Source: Alphaproteobacteria bacterium (lineage in GTDB: Bacteria > Pseudomonadota > Alphaproteobacteria > UBA8366 > GCA-2717185). From it: DNA of 64,000 bases. Below the pieces are notes generated by a model. It made no database searches. It worked only from the letters and a program-made list of their open reading frames with translations, and had not been told where the DNA came from. Where the stretch lies: NCBI GenBank assembly GCA_012103325.1, contig WLWY01000015.1, positions 62,001 to 126,000 on the forward strand, written 5' to 3'. The position numbers and the translations under genes were made by a program. Of the stretch, positions 43,662 through 52,416 are shown piece after piece (position 1 is the first letter of the stretch; every line of letters begins with the position of its first letter).

Positions 43662-44552
43662 ATGACCGAGCGTAGCTACGAACAACTTGGCAATCGGGGC
43701 GTTGTGACGATTGCGGGCGAAGATCGCAAGGCGTTTCTTCAAGGACTGATTTCCAACGATATCGAGAAAATTGCGGCTGATCGCGCAATTTGGAGCGCGC
43801 TTTTGACGCCGCAAGGCAAGTATTTGCACGATTTTTTCGTCGTCGAAATTGGCGATACGCTATATCTCGATTGCGAGGCCGACCGGCTGATGGACTTCGG
43901 AAAGCGTTTGCATCGGTACAAGTTGCGGGCGCAGGTGGAACTCGGCATCGGCGAAGACCAAGCGATTTTTGCTTTATTCGGAGACGAAGCGCTCAGTACA
44001 CTTGGTCTTGCTGACGAGGCAGGTGTCGCGCGAAGTATTGGTGGCGGTATCGTTTATGTCGATCCGCGCCTACCGCGCGCGGGCGCCCGGGCACTTTTGC
44101 CTGCTGCTGGCGCGGCTGAATTGATTGAGGGATTGGGATTCTCCGCTGGCTCCCCGAACGATTACGATGCGCTGCGCCTCGCCCTGGGCCTGAGTGACGG
44201 CAGCCGCGACCTCATTGTCGAGAAATCCACCTTGCTGGAAAGCAACTTCGATGAACTGCATGGGGTCGATTGGGAGAAGGGCTGCTACATGGGGCAGGAA
44301 CTGACCGCACGAACGAAATACCGCGGGCTGGTGCGCAAGCGCTTGATGCCGGTTCGTATCGAGGGGCCGGTGCCGGAAACGGGCACACCGCTGATAGCCG
44401 GCGATAAGGAGATTGGTGAAATGCGGTCGGGTTCAGGCAGGCGTGGTCTTGCCCTAATTCGCCTTGAGCGTTTGGCCGAGGTCGGCGAGATGGATGTTCT
44501 TGCTGGCGAGGCACGCGTATTTCCAGAAAAACCAGACTGGGCCGAGTATTAA
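43662..44552 (+). CDS. ygfZ: Folate-binding Fe-S assembly factor YgfZ
   Basis: GcvT-fold protein of ~296 aa that uses tetrahydrofolate to support repair or maturation of certain Fe-S enzymes. FLQGLISNDIEKI and ALLTPQGKYLHDFFV are typical; the diagnostic motif is KGCYMGQELTAR (KGCxxGQE) near residue 208, with its key cysteine. Start ATG 43662 follows AGAGGAAC; the frame is open further left but without a site. The stop is followed by 1 base and then a family A remnant. Divergent from the glycan cluster. Confidence 0.94.
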   Translation: MTERSYEQLGNRGVVTIAGEDRKAFLQGLISNDIEKIAADRAIWSALLTPQGKYLHDFFVVEIGDTLYLDCEADRLMDFGKRLHRYKLRAQVELGIGEDQAIFALFGDEALSTLGLADEAGVARSIGGGIVYVDPRLPRAGARALLPAAGAAELIEGLGFSAGSPNDYDALRLALGLSDGSRDLIVEKSTLLESNFDELHGVDWEKGCYMGQELTARTKYRGLVRKRLMPVRIEGPVPETGTPLIAGDKEIGEMRSGSGRRGLALIRLERLAEVGEMDVLAGEARVFPEKPDWAEY

Positions 44553-44586
44553 CACCAAGGGTTATTATCCGCGCTCCTTGGTATAA
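44553..44586 (+). repeat. Second remnant of a family A outer arm
   Basis: ACCAAGG (44554-44560) and CCTTGG (44576-44581) form a small palindrome. The right half (TTATTATCCGCGCTCCTTGG then TATAAGCC) aligns with the family A copy 1 right arm and with the remnant at 9934. Directly follows the ygfZ stop. Confidence 0.65.
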
Positions 44587-44901
44587 GCCGCTCAATCTGT
44601 GACGGATAAGATCGCAGCGTTTTGCCGGTTTCGCCGCACGACTCTGTAAAAATCGCGTGCTGAGATGCAACACGCATTAGCTTTCTCTTCACTATTAATA
44701 TTTCAATAAGGAAGTTTCCGCATAAATAGCGCATTCCAAAAGCAAATGACCAATTTTGCTGGAAGAATTTTGTAAAATCCGTCCCGGGCGAAATATTGCG
44801 TTATACTAGAGATAGAGTGCGTTCGAACATGCAATTCGCGATCTCTTTGAGCGGTGTATTCTAATGGCAAGATCGCAAGATCTTTCTTTATGTAAGGCGG
44901 A
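44587..44901 (+). other. Intergenic region upstream of the cyclase gene
   Basis: 315 bases of lower GC content than the genes around it. No gene, RNA or long repeat seen. TATACT at 44802-44807 could be a -10 box, but no matching -35 is evident. Ends with AAGGCGG, the cyclase ribosome site. Confidence 0.4.
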
Positions 44902-46800
44902 ATGGTGAGCGGCAACCAGTCCATATCGCTGGAGATTTACGGTCTGAAGGGCGGCCGTTGGAGTATTCACGCCAACTATTCGGTCCAGCAGCGGGAAAAA
45001 TGCCTTGAAGACGCTAAAGAACTCGATGGTAAAGGGCGTTTCGAGGCTGTTTGCGTCGTGCGAGAAACTTACAGTGAGGAAAGCAATGTTGCGCGCCAGG
45101 CCGTCATTTATCACAGCCCCAAGCTTAGCTCGCCGCCGCCGGTAGCAACTGTAACGGAAAACGCTGGCAAAGGAGGCGCACCCACGAAACCAGTGATATC
45201 GGCTTCAAGGAACGCTGGGGAAGGAGGAGGCGCGTGGCGCAAGTCCGAGGGCGCTGACAAGAAACCGAAGCAAGACGCACCTCAAACAGAGGAAGAGAAG
45301 AAACCCAAGCCCGCAGCTGTGTCTTCCCCGGATGGGCCGACACTTGCCGATGTTTTGCCGCGGTTGTTGGCCGTCGCTGTCGTGAGTCTTTTGGGCGCTT
45401 TGGTCGTTGCATATTTGGTCTACATTTTGATCCAGATGTTGCCGTCCTTTGACATCATTCTGGGAAAAACCGTATCGCAATCGATCATCATATCGGTTTT
45501 TGTAATCAGTTTTCTCTTTATGTTTATTCCTCTGATGAAGCGTTATGTGCCGGCCATTCAGTCATCCGCAGCCCGTCGAAATACGCAAAACGCTGCCATG
45601 GAACCGGCAGTGGATCGAATGCCAATACTGGACTCCGATCTCGACGACGATATCGATACCGATGACGATTACGACACGGAACTTGGTAGTGAAGACGCGA
45701 ACGATGACAACCAGATTGGAGAGATTGAGTCGGGATTAGGCGCAGGGGATGCGGGTGCCGAGGAGGCAGGGGAAGAGCCCGATCCGGACGAGCCTACCGA
45801 GGCGGATGGTGAGGAGGAGCTTGCGCAGACGGGAAGCAAATCATCGTTAAAGAAACCGAAGAAAACCGATGTCAGCGCGGAGATGCTCAAATTCATTCGC
45901 GACTCTTTGGAGCCGCTTGCCAAGGCCGGACGTCCTCTGAATGCCTTCAACCGGTTCGGTCTCACCTTATTTTTTGCTGGTGCGGGCGAGTACATGGCGT
46001 CGCGCCATAGGTTATCGGAGCAGGAGATAACCGACATTTTGTGCTCCCATGTTCAGATTCTTGGACATACAGCAGATATGGCCCGCGGCTTTTGCGCCAA
46101 TATCGACGAGTATCTGGTGAACCCAAAATACTTCCAGATGTACGAAAAGGGCCGCAGTGCGCTCGCTGCTCATGCGCAGAATCCGGATGGTGAGCTTGCC
46201 ATTACCGATGCAATCGATGATTGGAATAAGCCGGCAGAGGTGAAGACGAAGAGCGACAAGGAGTTTGTTGCGGTGCTCTTTACCGACATCGTCGGGTCGA
46301 CCGCCTTAACCCAAGAGCGCGGCGATGATGAGGCCCAACTCGTTGTGCGCGAACATAACGCCATCGTGCGGGACGCGCTGGCGTTGCATGGCGGAAAGGA
46401 GATCAAGCATACGGGCGACGGTATCATGGCGACGTTTTCGCAGATCACCGGGGCCGTCGAAGGTGCAGTCGCCATGCAGGAGGCTTGTCTGCGCGCCAAC
46501 GGTACGAATCCGGAGCTTGGCCTTGGCCTTTGTATTGGTGTGAATGCCGGCGAGCCAATCCATGAAGACGGCGATATCTTTGGCACTCCGGTGCAAATGG
46601 CGGCGCGGGTTCTGAGCAAGGCCGAAGGCGAAGAAATCGCGGTATCGAATCTTGTGCGTGAAATGTGCACGGGAAAGAGCTTCAATTTCTCCAAGAAGGG
46701 GGAATACGAGCTCAAAGGATTCCCGGAGCCAGTGCCCATCTATCTCGTCGACTGGCAAGATGCTTCGGATGCGCCGAAACCGGCAAAAAAGAGCGCATAA
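44902..46800 (+). CDS. Membrane-anchored class III adenylate/guanylate cyclase
   Basis: 632 aa. N-terminal ~70-residue soluble domain (LEIYGLKGGRWSIHANYSVQQ) of unknown type; Pro/Lys/Gly-rich linker; two membrane helices (~152-180 and ~190-213); very acidic stretch (DSDLDDDIDTDDDYDTELGSED, given in part) to ~310; helical domain 325-440; cyclase domain 455-620. The last has FTDIVGSTALTQERGD (first metal Asp ~462), KHTGDGIMATF (second Asp ~507) and FGTPVQMAARVLS. Both metal aspartates are present, so it should make cAMP (or cGMP) in the cytoplasm. Both termini face the cytoplasm, with no large periplasmic sensor. Confidence 0.92.
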   Translation: MVSGNQSISLEIYGLKGGRWSIHANYSVQQREKCLEDAKELDGKGRFEAVCVVRETYSEESNVARQAVIYHSPKLSSPPPVATVTENAGKGGAPTKPVISASRNAGEGGGAWRKSEGADKKPKQDAPQTEEEKKPKPAAVSSPDGPTLADVLPRLLAVAVVSLLGALVVAYLVYILIQMLPSFDIILGKTVSQSIIISVFVISFLFMFIPLMKRYVPAIQSSAARRNTQNAAMEPAVDRMPILDSDLDDDIDTDDDYDTELGSEDANDDNQIGEIESGLGAGDAGAEEAGEEPDPDEPTEADGEEELAQTGSKSSLKKPKKTDVSAEMLKFIRDSLEPLAKAGRPLNAFNRFGLTLFFAGAGEYMASRHRLSEQEITDILCSHVQILGHTADMARGFCANIDEYLVNPKYFQMYEKGRSALAAHAQNPDGELAITDAIDDWNKPAEVKTKSDKEFVAVLFTDIVGSTALTQERGDDEAQLVVREHNAIVRDALALHGGKEIKHTGDGIMATFSQITGAVEGAVAMQEACLRANGTNPELGLGLCIGVNAGEPIHEDGDIFGTPVQMAARVLSKAEGEEIAVSNLVREMCTGKSFNFSKKGEYELKGFPEPVPIYLVDWQDASDAPKPAKKSA

Positions 46801-46895
46801 TCAGCGTTTCTCATCGTCGTAATTAATGTGGCATGGCCCAAGGCGGGCCGTGCTGTTATGGTGCCTCCCGAAAATTCAACGTAGGAGGCAATGCC

Positions 46896-48062
46896 GTGAC
46901 TGCATGCATGGTAGGCTGGACCCATTCGAAGTTCGGTAAGCTCGACGGCGAAGACGTCGAATCCCTGATTGTACGCGTCGCGACCGACGCTATCGCTGAC
47001 GCCGGTGTCGCGCCTGCGGACATCGATGCGATTTATCTCGGCTTTTACAATGGCGGGTTTTCACCACAGGATTTCGGCTCTTCTCTCGTCCTTCAGGCGA
47101 ACGAGGCGCTTCGGTATAAGCCGGCGACCCGGGTCGAAAATGCGTGCGCGACCGGTTCCGCAGCGATCCATCAGGGGGTCAACTTCCTCGATGCCAAACG
47201 CGGCCGGTTGGTGCTCGTCGTCGGCGTTGAGAAGATGACCGAAACGCAAGGTGCGGAAATCGGCAACATTTTGATGAAGGCCAGCTACCTGAAAGAAGAT
47301 TCGGAAATCGAAGGTGGTTTCGCGGGTGTCTTTGGGCGGATCACACAGCAGTACTTCCAGAAATATGGCGATCAGACGGATGCGCTGGCGCAAATCGCCG
47401 CCAAGAATCACAAGAACGGCTGCGACAATCCGTATGCACAGCTTCGCAAGGATCTCGGGTACGAGTTCTGTCGCCAAGAATCGGACAAGAATCCCTATGT
47501 CGCCGGACCGTTGAAGCGAACCGACTGCTCGCTGGTGTCCGACGGCGCCGCAGCGGTTGTGCTGGCAGATATGGAAACCGCGCTGACCATGCCGAAGGCC
47601 GTCGTCTTCCGGGCGATAAATCAGGTTAATGACCTGCTTCCGATGAGCGGGCGCGATATGACGTTCCTTAGCGGTGCGGCGCGGGCCTGGGCCGGTGCGT
47701 TGGAGAAAGGCGGGTTGACTCTGGACGATTTGAGTCTCGTCGAAACCCATGACTGTTTCACGACGGCGGAACTCATGGAATACGAGGCCATGGGGCTGGC
47801 GAAGCCGGGACAGGGCGCGCGGGTCATCATGGATGGCATCACGGCTAAAGACGGCAGATTGCCGGTCAACCCGTCAGGCGGCCTCAAATCCAAGGGACAC
47901 CCAATCGGCGCAACTGGTGTATCGATGCATGTCTTGTCGGCAATGCAGGTGCGCGGCGAAGCCGGTGATATGCAAGTGAAAGACGCGAAACTGGCCGGCC
48001 TCTTCAACATGGGCGGTGCCGGTGTCGCGAACTACATTTCGATCCTGGAAGCGCTGCGCTAA
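46896..48062 (+). CDS. Thiolase family protein (SCP-x type acetyl-CoA acyltransferase)
   Basis: 388 aa. The nucleophile cysteine is in RVENACATGSAAIHQG (~84); GGLKSKGHPIGATG gives the catalytic histidine (~334). The third classical thiolase cysteine motif (CxG) is replaced by FNMGGAGVANY, as in SCP-x/nondecarboxylating variants. GTG 46896 is start because GGAGG lies 7 bases upstream. Together with the reductase, acyl-CoA synthetase and SDR nearby it suggests CoA-thioester breakdown; substrate unknown. Confidence 0.9.
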   Translation: MTACMVGWTHSKFGKLDGEDVESLIVRVATDAIADAGVAPADIDAIYLGFYNGGFSPQDFGSSLVLQANEALRYKPATRVENACATGSAAIHQGVNFLDAKRGRLVLVVGVEKMTETQGAEIGNILMKASYLKEDSEIEGGFAGVFGRITQQYFQKYGDQTDALAQIAAKNHKNGCDNPYAQLRKDLGYEFCRQESDKNPYVAGPLKRTDCSLVSDGAAAVVLADMETALTMPKAVVFRAINQVNDLLPMSGRDMTFLSGAARAWAGALEKGGLTLDDLSLVETHDCFTTAELMEYEAMGLAKPGQGARVIMDGITAKDGRLPVNPSGGLKSKGHPIGATGVSMHVLSAMQVRGEAGDMQVKDAKLAGLFNMGGAGVANYISILEALR

Positions 48063-48098
48063 GCAGCCATTATTGGATCGACAGGGAGAAAAGCAAGA

Positions 48099-49088
48099 AT
48101 GGCTGATCGATTTCCCGCGCTCGTACTGACCGAAGACGATGGAAAAGTAGCGAGTGCGGTTACGACTTTAGGCGAAGACGACCTGCCCGAAGGCGATGTG
48201 ACCGTGCGGGTGACCTATTCCGGTCTTAACTACAAGGACGGCATGATCGTCAACGGAATAGGGCGCTTGGTCCGCGATTATCCTCATGTGCCCGGTATCG
48301 ATTTCGCCGGTATCGTCGAGTCGTCCGATAGCGAACGCTACATGGCTGGCGATACCGTAGTGCTGACCGGCTGGCGCGTCGGTGAGATGCATTGGGGCGG
48401 CTATGCGGGGAAGGCCCGGGTGAAGTCCGATTGGCTCGTCCCGCTGCCTGACGGGCTGACGGATAGGCGTGCCATGGCGATCGGGACAGCAGGGTTCACA
48501 TCGATGCTCTGTGTCGCGGCATTGGAGGATCATGGGCTGACGCCGGACTCCGGAACCGTACTGGTTACGGGGGCCGCCGGTGGTGTGGGCTCTGTCGCGG
48601 TGTCGATCCTGGCCAAGCGAGGCTACACGGTTGCGGCATCGACCGGCCGGGTGGAGCAGCATGATTATCTCCGGTCCCTGGGCGCATCGGAAATCGTCGA
48701 CAGGGGCGAACTCTCCGAACCGTCGAAGCGGCCCCTTGAGGCGGAACGGTTCGCCGGCGCGGTCGATACCGTCGGTGGGACGACCTTGGCGCGTGTTCTG
48801 GCACAGACCCAATATGGCGGTTCCGTCGCCGCGTGCGGGTTAGCAGGCGGTGCTAATCTGGAAACGACCGTACTGCCGTTCCTGCTGCGCAGCGTAAACC
48901 TTCTCGGCATCGATTCCGTGATGCAGCCTTATGAGAACAGGACGCGGATTTGGCAACGGCTTGTCGACGATCTTCCCATGGATCGGCTGGACGCGCTCAC
49001 CGAAGAAATAGCGCTGGAAGACGTGTCGCAGGCAGCAAACGACATTCTGAAAGGGCAGGTACGCGGCCGATTGGTCGTTAAGCTCTAG
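48099..49088 (+). CDS. acuI: Acrylyl-CoA reductase-like MDR oxidoreductase (AcuI/YhdH)
   Basis: 329 aa zinc-free medium-chain reductase. RVTYSGLNYKDGMIVNGIGRLVRDYPHVPGIDFAG in sequence blocks is the AcuI/YhdH signature; VLVTGAAGGVGSVAVSILAKRGY binds NADPH; the end QAANDILKGQVRGRLVV is typical. AcuI reduces acryloyl-CoA to propanoyl-CoA, for example in 3-hydroxypropionate and DMSP use. It is 36 bp after the thiolase gene. Its TAG stop is the first codon of a family B repeat. Confidence 0.92.
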   Translation: MADRFPALVLTEDDGKVASAVTTLGEDDLPEGDVTVRVTYSGLNYKDGMIVNGIGRLVRDYPHVPGIDFAGIVESSDSERYMAGDTVVLTGWRVGEMHWGGYAGKARVKSDWLVPLPDGLTDRRAMAIGTAGFTSMLCVAALEDHGLTPDSGTVLVTGAAGGVGSVAVSILAKRGYTVAASTGRVEQHDYLRSLGASEIVDRGELSEPSKRPLEAERFAGAVDTVGGTTLARVLAQTQYGGSVAACGLAGGANLETTVLPFLLRSVNLLGIDSVMQPYENRTRIWQRLVDDLPMDRLDALTEEIALEDVSQAANDILKGQVRGRLVVKL

Positions 49089-49225
49089 AGCGGATCAGGT
49101 TCAGACGAACCCATTTCATGGGTTCGGATTATCCTGTGAATCTGCTCGCTATCAATAAATTAGACCAGATTCACGCGGTTGTCGGATCGCTGAAGGCGAT
49201 TCCAACAAACCCCGATCTGGTCTAA
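49086..49225 (+). repeat. Family B two-hairpin repeat, copy 2
   Basis: Hairpin a (49088-49147): GAGCGGAT and ATCTGCTC arms around GAACCCAT-TTC-ATGGGTTC. Hairpin b (49160-49225): TTAGACCAGAT pairs perfectly with ATCTGGTCTAA, enclosing GGATCGC-TGAA-GGCGATTCC. The left tip supplies the acuI stop and the right tip supplies the stop of the convergent acyl-CoA synthetase. Confidence 0.9.
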
Positions 49226-50844
49226 GCTTCGTCCCGCGCACGCAATTCCCGGCGCATAATTTTGCCGGTCGTGGTCATCGGCAACTCGTCGAGAAATTCG
49301 ATCAGGCGTGGGTACTCGTGTGCCGCAAGCCGCGTCTTGACGAAATCCTGAATGTCCTGAGTCAGCCCGTCAGAATTTTCCGTATCGTCGCGCAGGACGA
49401 TATAGGCCTTGATCGCCTGCGTCCGGATCGGATCGGGTACACCAACGACGGCGGCGAGCGCGACAGCCGGATGCGTCATGAGGCAGTCCTCGATCTCGCC
49501 CGGGCCAATGCGGTAGCCGGCGCTGGTAATGACATCGTCGTCTCGGCCGACATACCAGAAATAGCCATCATCGTCTCGGGTGCCTAAATCGCCGGTCTTT
49601 AGCCAGTCGCCGGCGAACTTTTCCTGTGTCGCTTCTGGGTTGTTCCAATAACCGAGGAACGCGACTGGATCAGGCTGCTTGATCGCGATGCTTCCGACTT
49701 CGCCGTCGGGTAATTCGTTGCCGTCTTCGTCGATAATGCCCACCGTGTGGCCCGGAATAGCACGGCCCATGGAACCGGGACGGACGGGCATGATGGAGGC
49801 GCAGTTGCCGACCACAAGATTGCACTCGGTCTGGCCGTAAAACTCGTTGATCGTGAGCCCGAACGTGTCGCGGCCCCAATCGAGCAGTTCGGTGCCGAGC
49901 GTTTCGCCGCCGCTGCCGATCGAGCGCATCGCATAGTTCCAGCGCGCGCGCGGATCGGGAACCTGTCGCATCAGTTTGAGCGCGGTCGGTGGCATGAACG
50001 CGTTGCGTACTCGATGATCGGCCATCAGCCGGAAGGTTTCTTCGGGATCGAATTTGCGCGCGCGATAGGCAAGAACCGGGATGCCGTGATGTAGCGATGG
50101 CAGCAGAACGTCGATTAAGCCGCCGACCCAGGCCCAGTCCGCCGGCGTCCAAAAGAGGTCGCCCTTCTGCGGAAAGAACTCCTGCGGAAATTCGACGCCG
50201 GGCAGGTGGCCTAGCAACGTACGGTGCGCGTGCAAGGCGCCCTTGGGTGGCCCCGTGGTGCCGGAGGTGAAGACCAGGAGGGCGGGGTCGTTGGGGGCGG
50301 TGGCGAGCGGCGTGAAGCGATCCGAGGCTGCCTCCAGCGCAGCATGGAAGTCCTGAACCTTGTCCGACGGGCCGTCAATCGAGAGAACAAGCTCCAATTC
50401 CGGCAGCCGGTCGCGAATATTCGCAATCTTTTCCAGGCTTTCCGCGCCAAGGATTAGCGCTTTGGCGCCGCTGGTCTGCAGGCGGTATTCCAGTGCGTCT
50501 TCTCCGAACAGGATGAAGAGCGGGACGGCGATCAGTCCGGCCTTGTAAGCAGCGATATGTGCGATTGCCGTCTCGGGCGCTTGCGGCAGCAGGATCGCGA
50601 CCCGGTCTTCGCGCGCCAGTCCGTTCGCCTGATACAGGTTGGCGAGCTTGTTCGACAGGCGCTGCAGCATCCTGAAGCTGTAGGTCTCAAGCTTCAAGTC
50701 GGCGTCGAGACACAGGAGCGCCGGCGCGTCAGGTGTCGATGCGGCATGCTTGTCGCAAACGTCGACGCCCATGTTGTAGCGCGCCGGGATCGCCCAGCGA
50801 AAGCGGCCGCGAACCTGCTCGTAATTGTCGCCCCGTTTCAACAC
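49222..50844 (-). CDS. AMP-forming acyl-CoA synthetase
   Basis: 540 aa ANL-family ligase activating a carboxylic acid to its CoA thioester. LLVFTSGTTGPPKGALHAH is the P-loop-like motif; NEFYGQTECNLVVGN binds adenylate; DLGTRDDDGYFWYVGRDDDVITSAGYRIGPGEIE holds the hinge; PMTTTGKIMRRELR has the catalytic lysine. It resembles the medium-chain/acetoacetyl-like group (acsA-type N-terminus). GTG start with AGGAG 7 bases upstream. Follows the SDR gene by 24 bp in one operon. Confidence 0.93.
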   Translation of the reverse strand: MLKRGDNYEQVRGRFRWAIPARYNMGVDVCDKHAASTPDAPALLCLDADLKLETYSFRMLQRLSNKLANLYQANGLAREDRVAILLPQAPETAIAHIAAYKAGLIAVPLFILFGEDALEYRLQTSGAKALILGAESLEKIANIRDRLPELELVLSIDGPSDKVQDFHAALEAASDRFTPLATAPNDPALLVFTSGTTGPPKGALHAHRTLLGHLPGVEFPQEFFPQKGDLFWTPADWAWVGGLIDVLLPSLHHGIPVLAYRARKFDPEETFRLMADHRVRNAFMPPTALKLMRQVPDPRARWNYAMRSIGSGGETLGTELLDWGRDTFGLTINEFYGQTECNLVVGNCASIMPVRPGSMGRAIPGHTVGIIDEDGNELPDGEVGSIAIKQPDPVAFLGYWNNPEATQEKFAGDWLKTGDLGTRDDDGYFWYVGRDDDVITSAGYRIGPGEIEDCLMTHPAVALAAVVGVPDPIRTQAIKAYIVLRDDTENSDGLTQDIQDFVKTRLAAHEYPRLIEFLDELPMTTTGKIMRRELRARDEA

Positions 50845-50868
50845 CGCGTAACTCCTGCGACCAACAGA

Positions 50869-51645
50869 TCAGCTCGCGATGACCGCACCGCCATCGACCA
50901 CGATCGTCTCGCCGCTGATATAGCCGCCGGCGGCGGACGCAAGCATGACGGCGACGCCGGCGATTTCGTCGGATTCGCCAAGTCGGCCGAGCGGGGTTAA
51001 AGCCTCCCGTTTCTTGACCCTTTCTTTGTCTTCCCACAACGCGCGCGCAAAATCAGTACGGATCAAACCCGGTGCGATGGCGTTGACGGTTATGTTGTCG
51101 CCGCCATATTCGACGGCCAAGGCGCGGGCAATCTGCATGTCGGCGGCCTTGGAGATTCCATAGGCGCCCAAAACGCCGCCGGCGCGCAATCCGCCAACCG
51201 AGGAAATAATCATGATCGAGCCGCCGCCACGCGTCGCCATATGCGGCGACGCCATCTGGCAAAGCCAGTGATTGGAGCGGATATTGGTTTCCATGATTCT
51301 GTCGAATGCCGAATCGGGGATGTCCTTCAATTTGCCGAAGAACGGATTGACGGCGGCATTGCAGACAAGAATGTCGATGCCGCCAAAGCGCGCCACCGAT
51401 TGGTCGATCAGCGATTGCAGCTGCTCCTTATGCGAAATATGACAGGGAATTGCCGCCGCTTCGTTGCCCAGTTTTGCCCAATTTTCATTGATATCCTGGG
51501 CGACCATCTCGCACATATCCTCCTTGCGTGAGGAAACCACGATGTTGGCGCCATGCTCGGCCATGCGCGAGGCGATCGCACGACCGATACCCTTGGTCGC
51601 GCCCGTTATGACCGCGGTTTTCCCTGTAAGATCGAAAAGAGTCAT
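50869..51645 (-). CDS. Short-chain dehydrogenase/reductase
   Basis: 258 aa classical SDR. TGATKGIGRAIASRMAE binds the nucleotide; CNAAVNP is the NAAG-type motif; the catalytic set is in MIISSVGG (Ser) and YGISKAA (Tyr-x3-Lys). The end VDGGAVIAS is usual. Reduces or oxidises a hydroxyacyl or alcohol group. Start ATG 51645 preceded by AGGAAG at 5 bases; the much longer frame upstream runs into the lipoprotein gene. First gene of the operon with the acyl-CoA synthetase. Confidence 0.93.
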   Translation of the reverse strand: MTLFDLTGKTAVITGATKGIGRAIASRMAEHGANIVVSSRKEDMCEMVAQDINENWAKLGNEAAAIPCHISHKEQLQSLIDQSVARFGGIDILVCNAAVNPFFGKLKDIPDSAFDRIMETNIRSNHWLCQMASPHMATRGGGSIMIISSVGGLRAGGVLGAYGISKAADMQIARALAVEYGGDNITVNAIAPGLIRTDFARALWEDKERVKKREALTPLGRLGESDEIAGVAVMLASAAGGYISGETIVVDGGAVIAS

Positions 51646-51662
51646 CTGTGCTTCCTGTCTGC

Positions 51663-52259
51663 CTATGATGTCGGTTTGTTTTGGCGCGGCTTCAAACTGA
51701 TGGTGCGAAGCGTCGCTTGAGCGTCCTGAATCGTATAGGTCCCACCCGGTTTGGCACAATAGTAGCCGGACAGAATCCGGACGACCGGGGTTCCCGGTCC
51801 GCTGTCCCAACGTTGGCTGAATATGACGCAGCTTCGATCGCCGGAGGAAAATCGCCGCCAAATCGCCGGCCCGGCTCCAGTATCGGATTGATAAAGGTCG
51901 CCAAACGACGCTTTCAGTTGAACGAGGCCGCGAAAATCGCCGATAAGATCGCGAGGATCGGCTGGTGCGTTGACACCTCGAGACGTCAAGGTTTCGATCA
52001 ACATCAATTCAGCTTGCTCGCCGAACAGACCGTTCCATCGGCCTCGTTCAATCCGATTTCCCGATGCCGTCCGCTGCGCGACTTGAAACTGCGCCGTTGC
52101 TTCACGTAGCGCCGGCTCGGCGAAAATGAGGCGTGTATCGCTCACCGGCAAGGCTTTGTAGGAAATCCCGGAATCGTCTCCGAAAAGCGCGCATCCGGCT
52201 AGGGCAAGCCCGACGATTGCGCCGAGAACGACAGGTTTGATTTGAATTCGTTTCATCAT
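51663..52259 (-). CDS. Putative lipoprotein of unknown function
   Basis: About 198 aa. MKRIQIKPVVLGAIVGLALAGC ends in the lipobox LAGC, so the cysteine is lipidated and the protein anchored to a membrane on its periplasmic side. The mature part is ordinary mixed sequence, with ERGRWNGLFGEQAELML and FSSGDRSCVIFSQRWDSG. No family recognised. Two neighbouring ATGs (52259, 52256) are possible starts. It is 17 bp upstream of the SDR gene. Confidence 0.75.
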   Translation of the reverse strand: MMKRIQIKPVVLGAIVGLALAGCALFGDDSGISYKALPVSDTRLIFAEPALREATAQFQVAQRTASGNRIERGRWNGLFGEQAELMLIETLTSRGVNAPADPRDLIGDFRGLVQLKASFGDLYQSDTGAGPAIWRRFSSGDRSCVIFSQRWDSGPGTPVVRILSGYYCAKPGGTYTIQDAQATLRTISLKPRQNKPTS

Positions 52260-52416
52260 TGCGCCGGGATCAAAGCACATTTTCCCCGATGAAACCAAAG
52301 TGTGTTTTTGGGTGCGAACGATACATTGCCTCCGGTAGATGGTGGCCGTAAACTCCGCGCGATTTCCCCCTGGACTGTTGGAGAAGCGCCGATGCCGCTT
52401 TTCATGATATCGCGAT

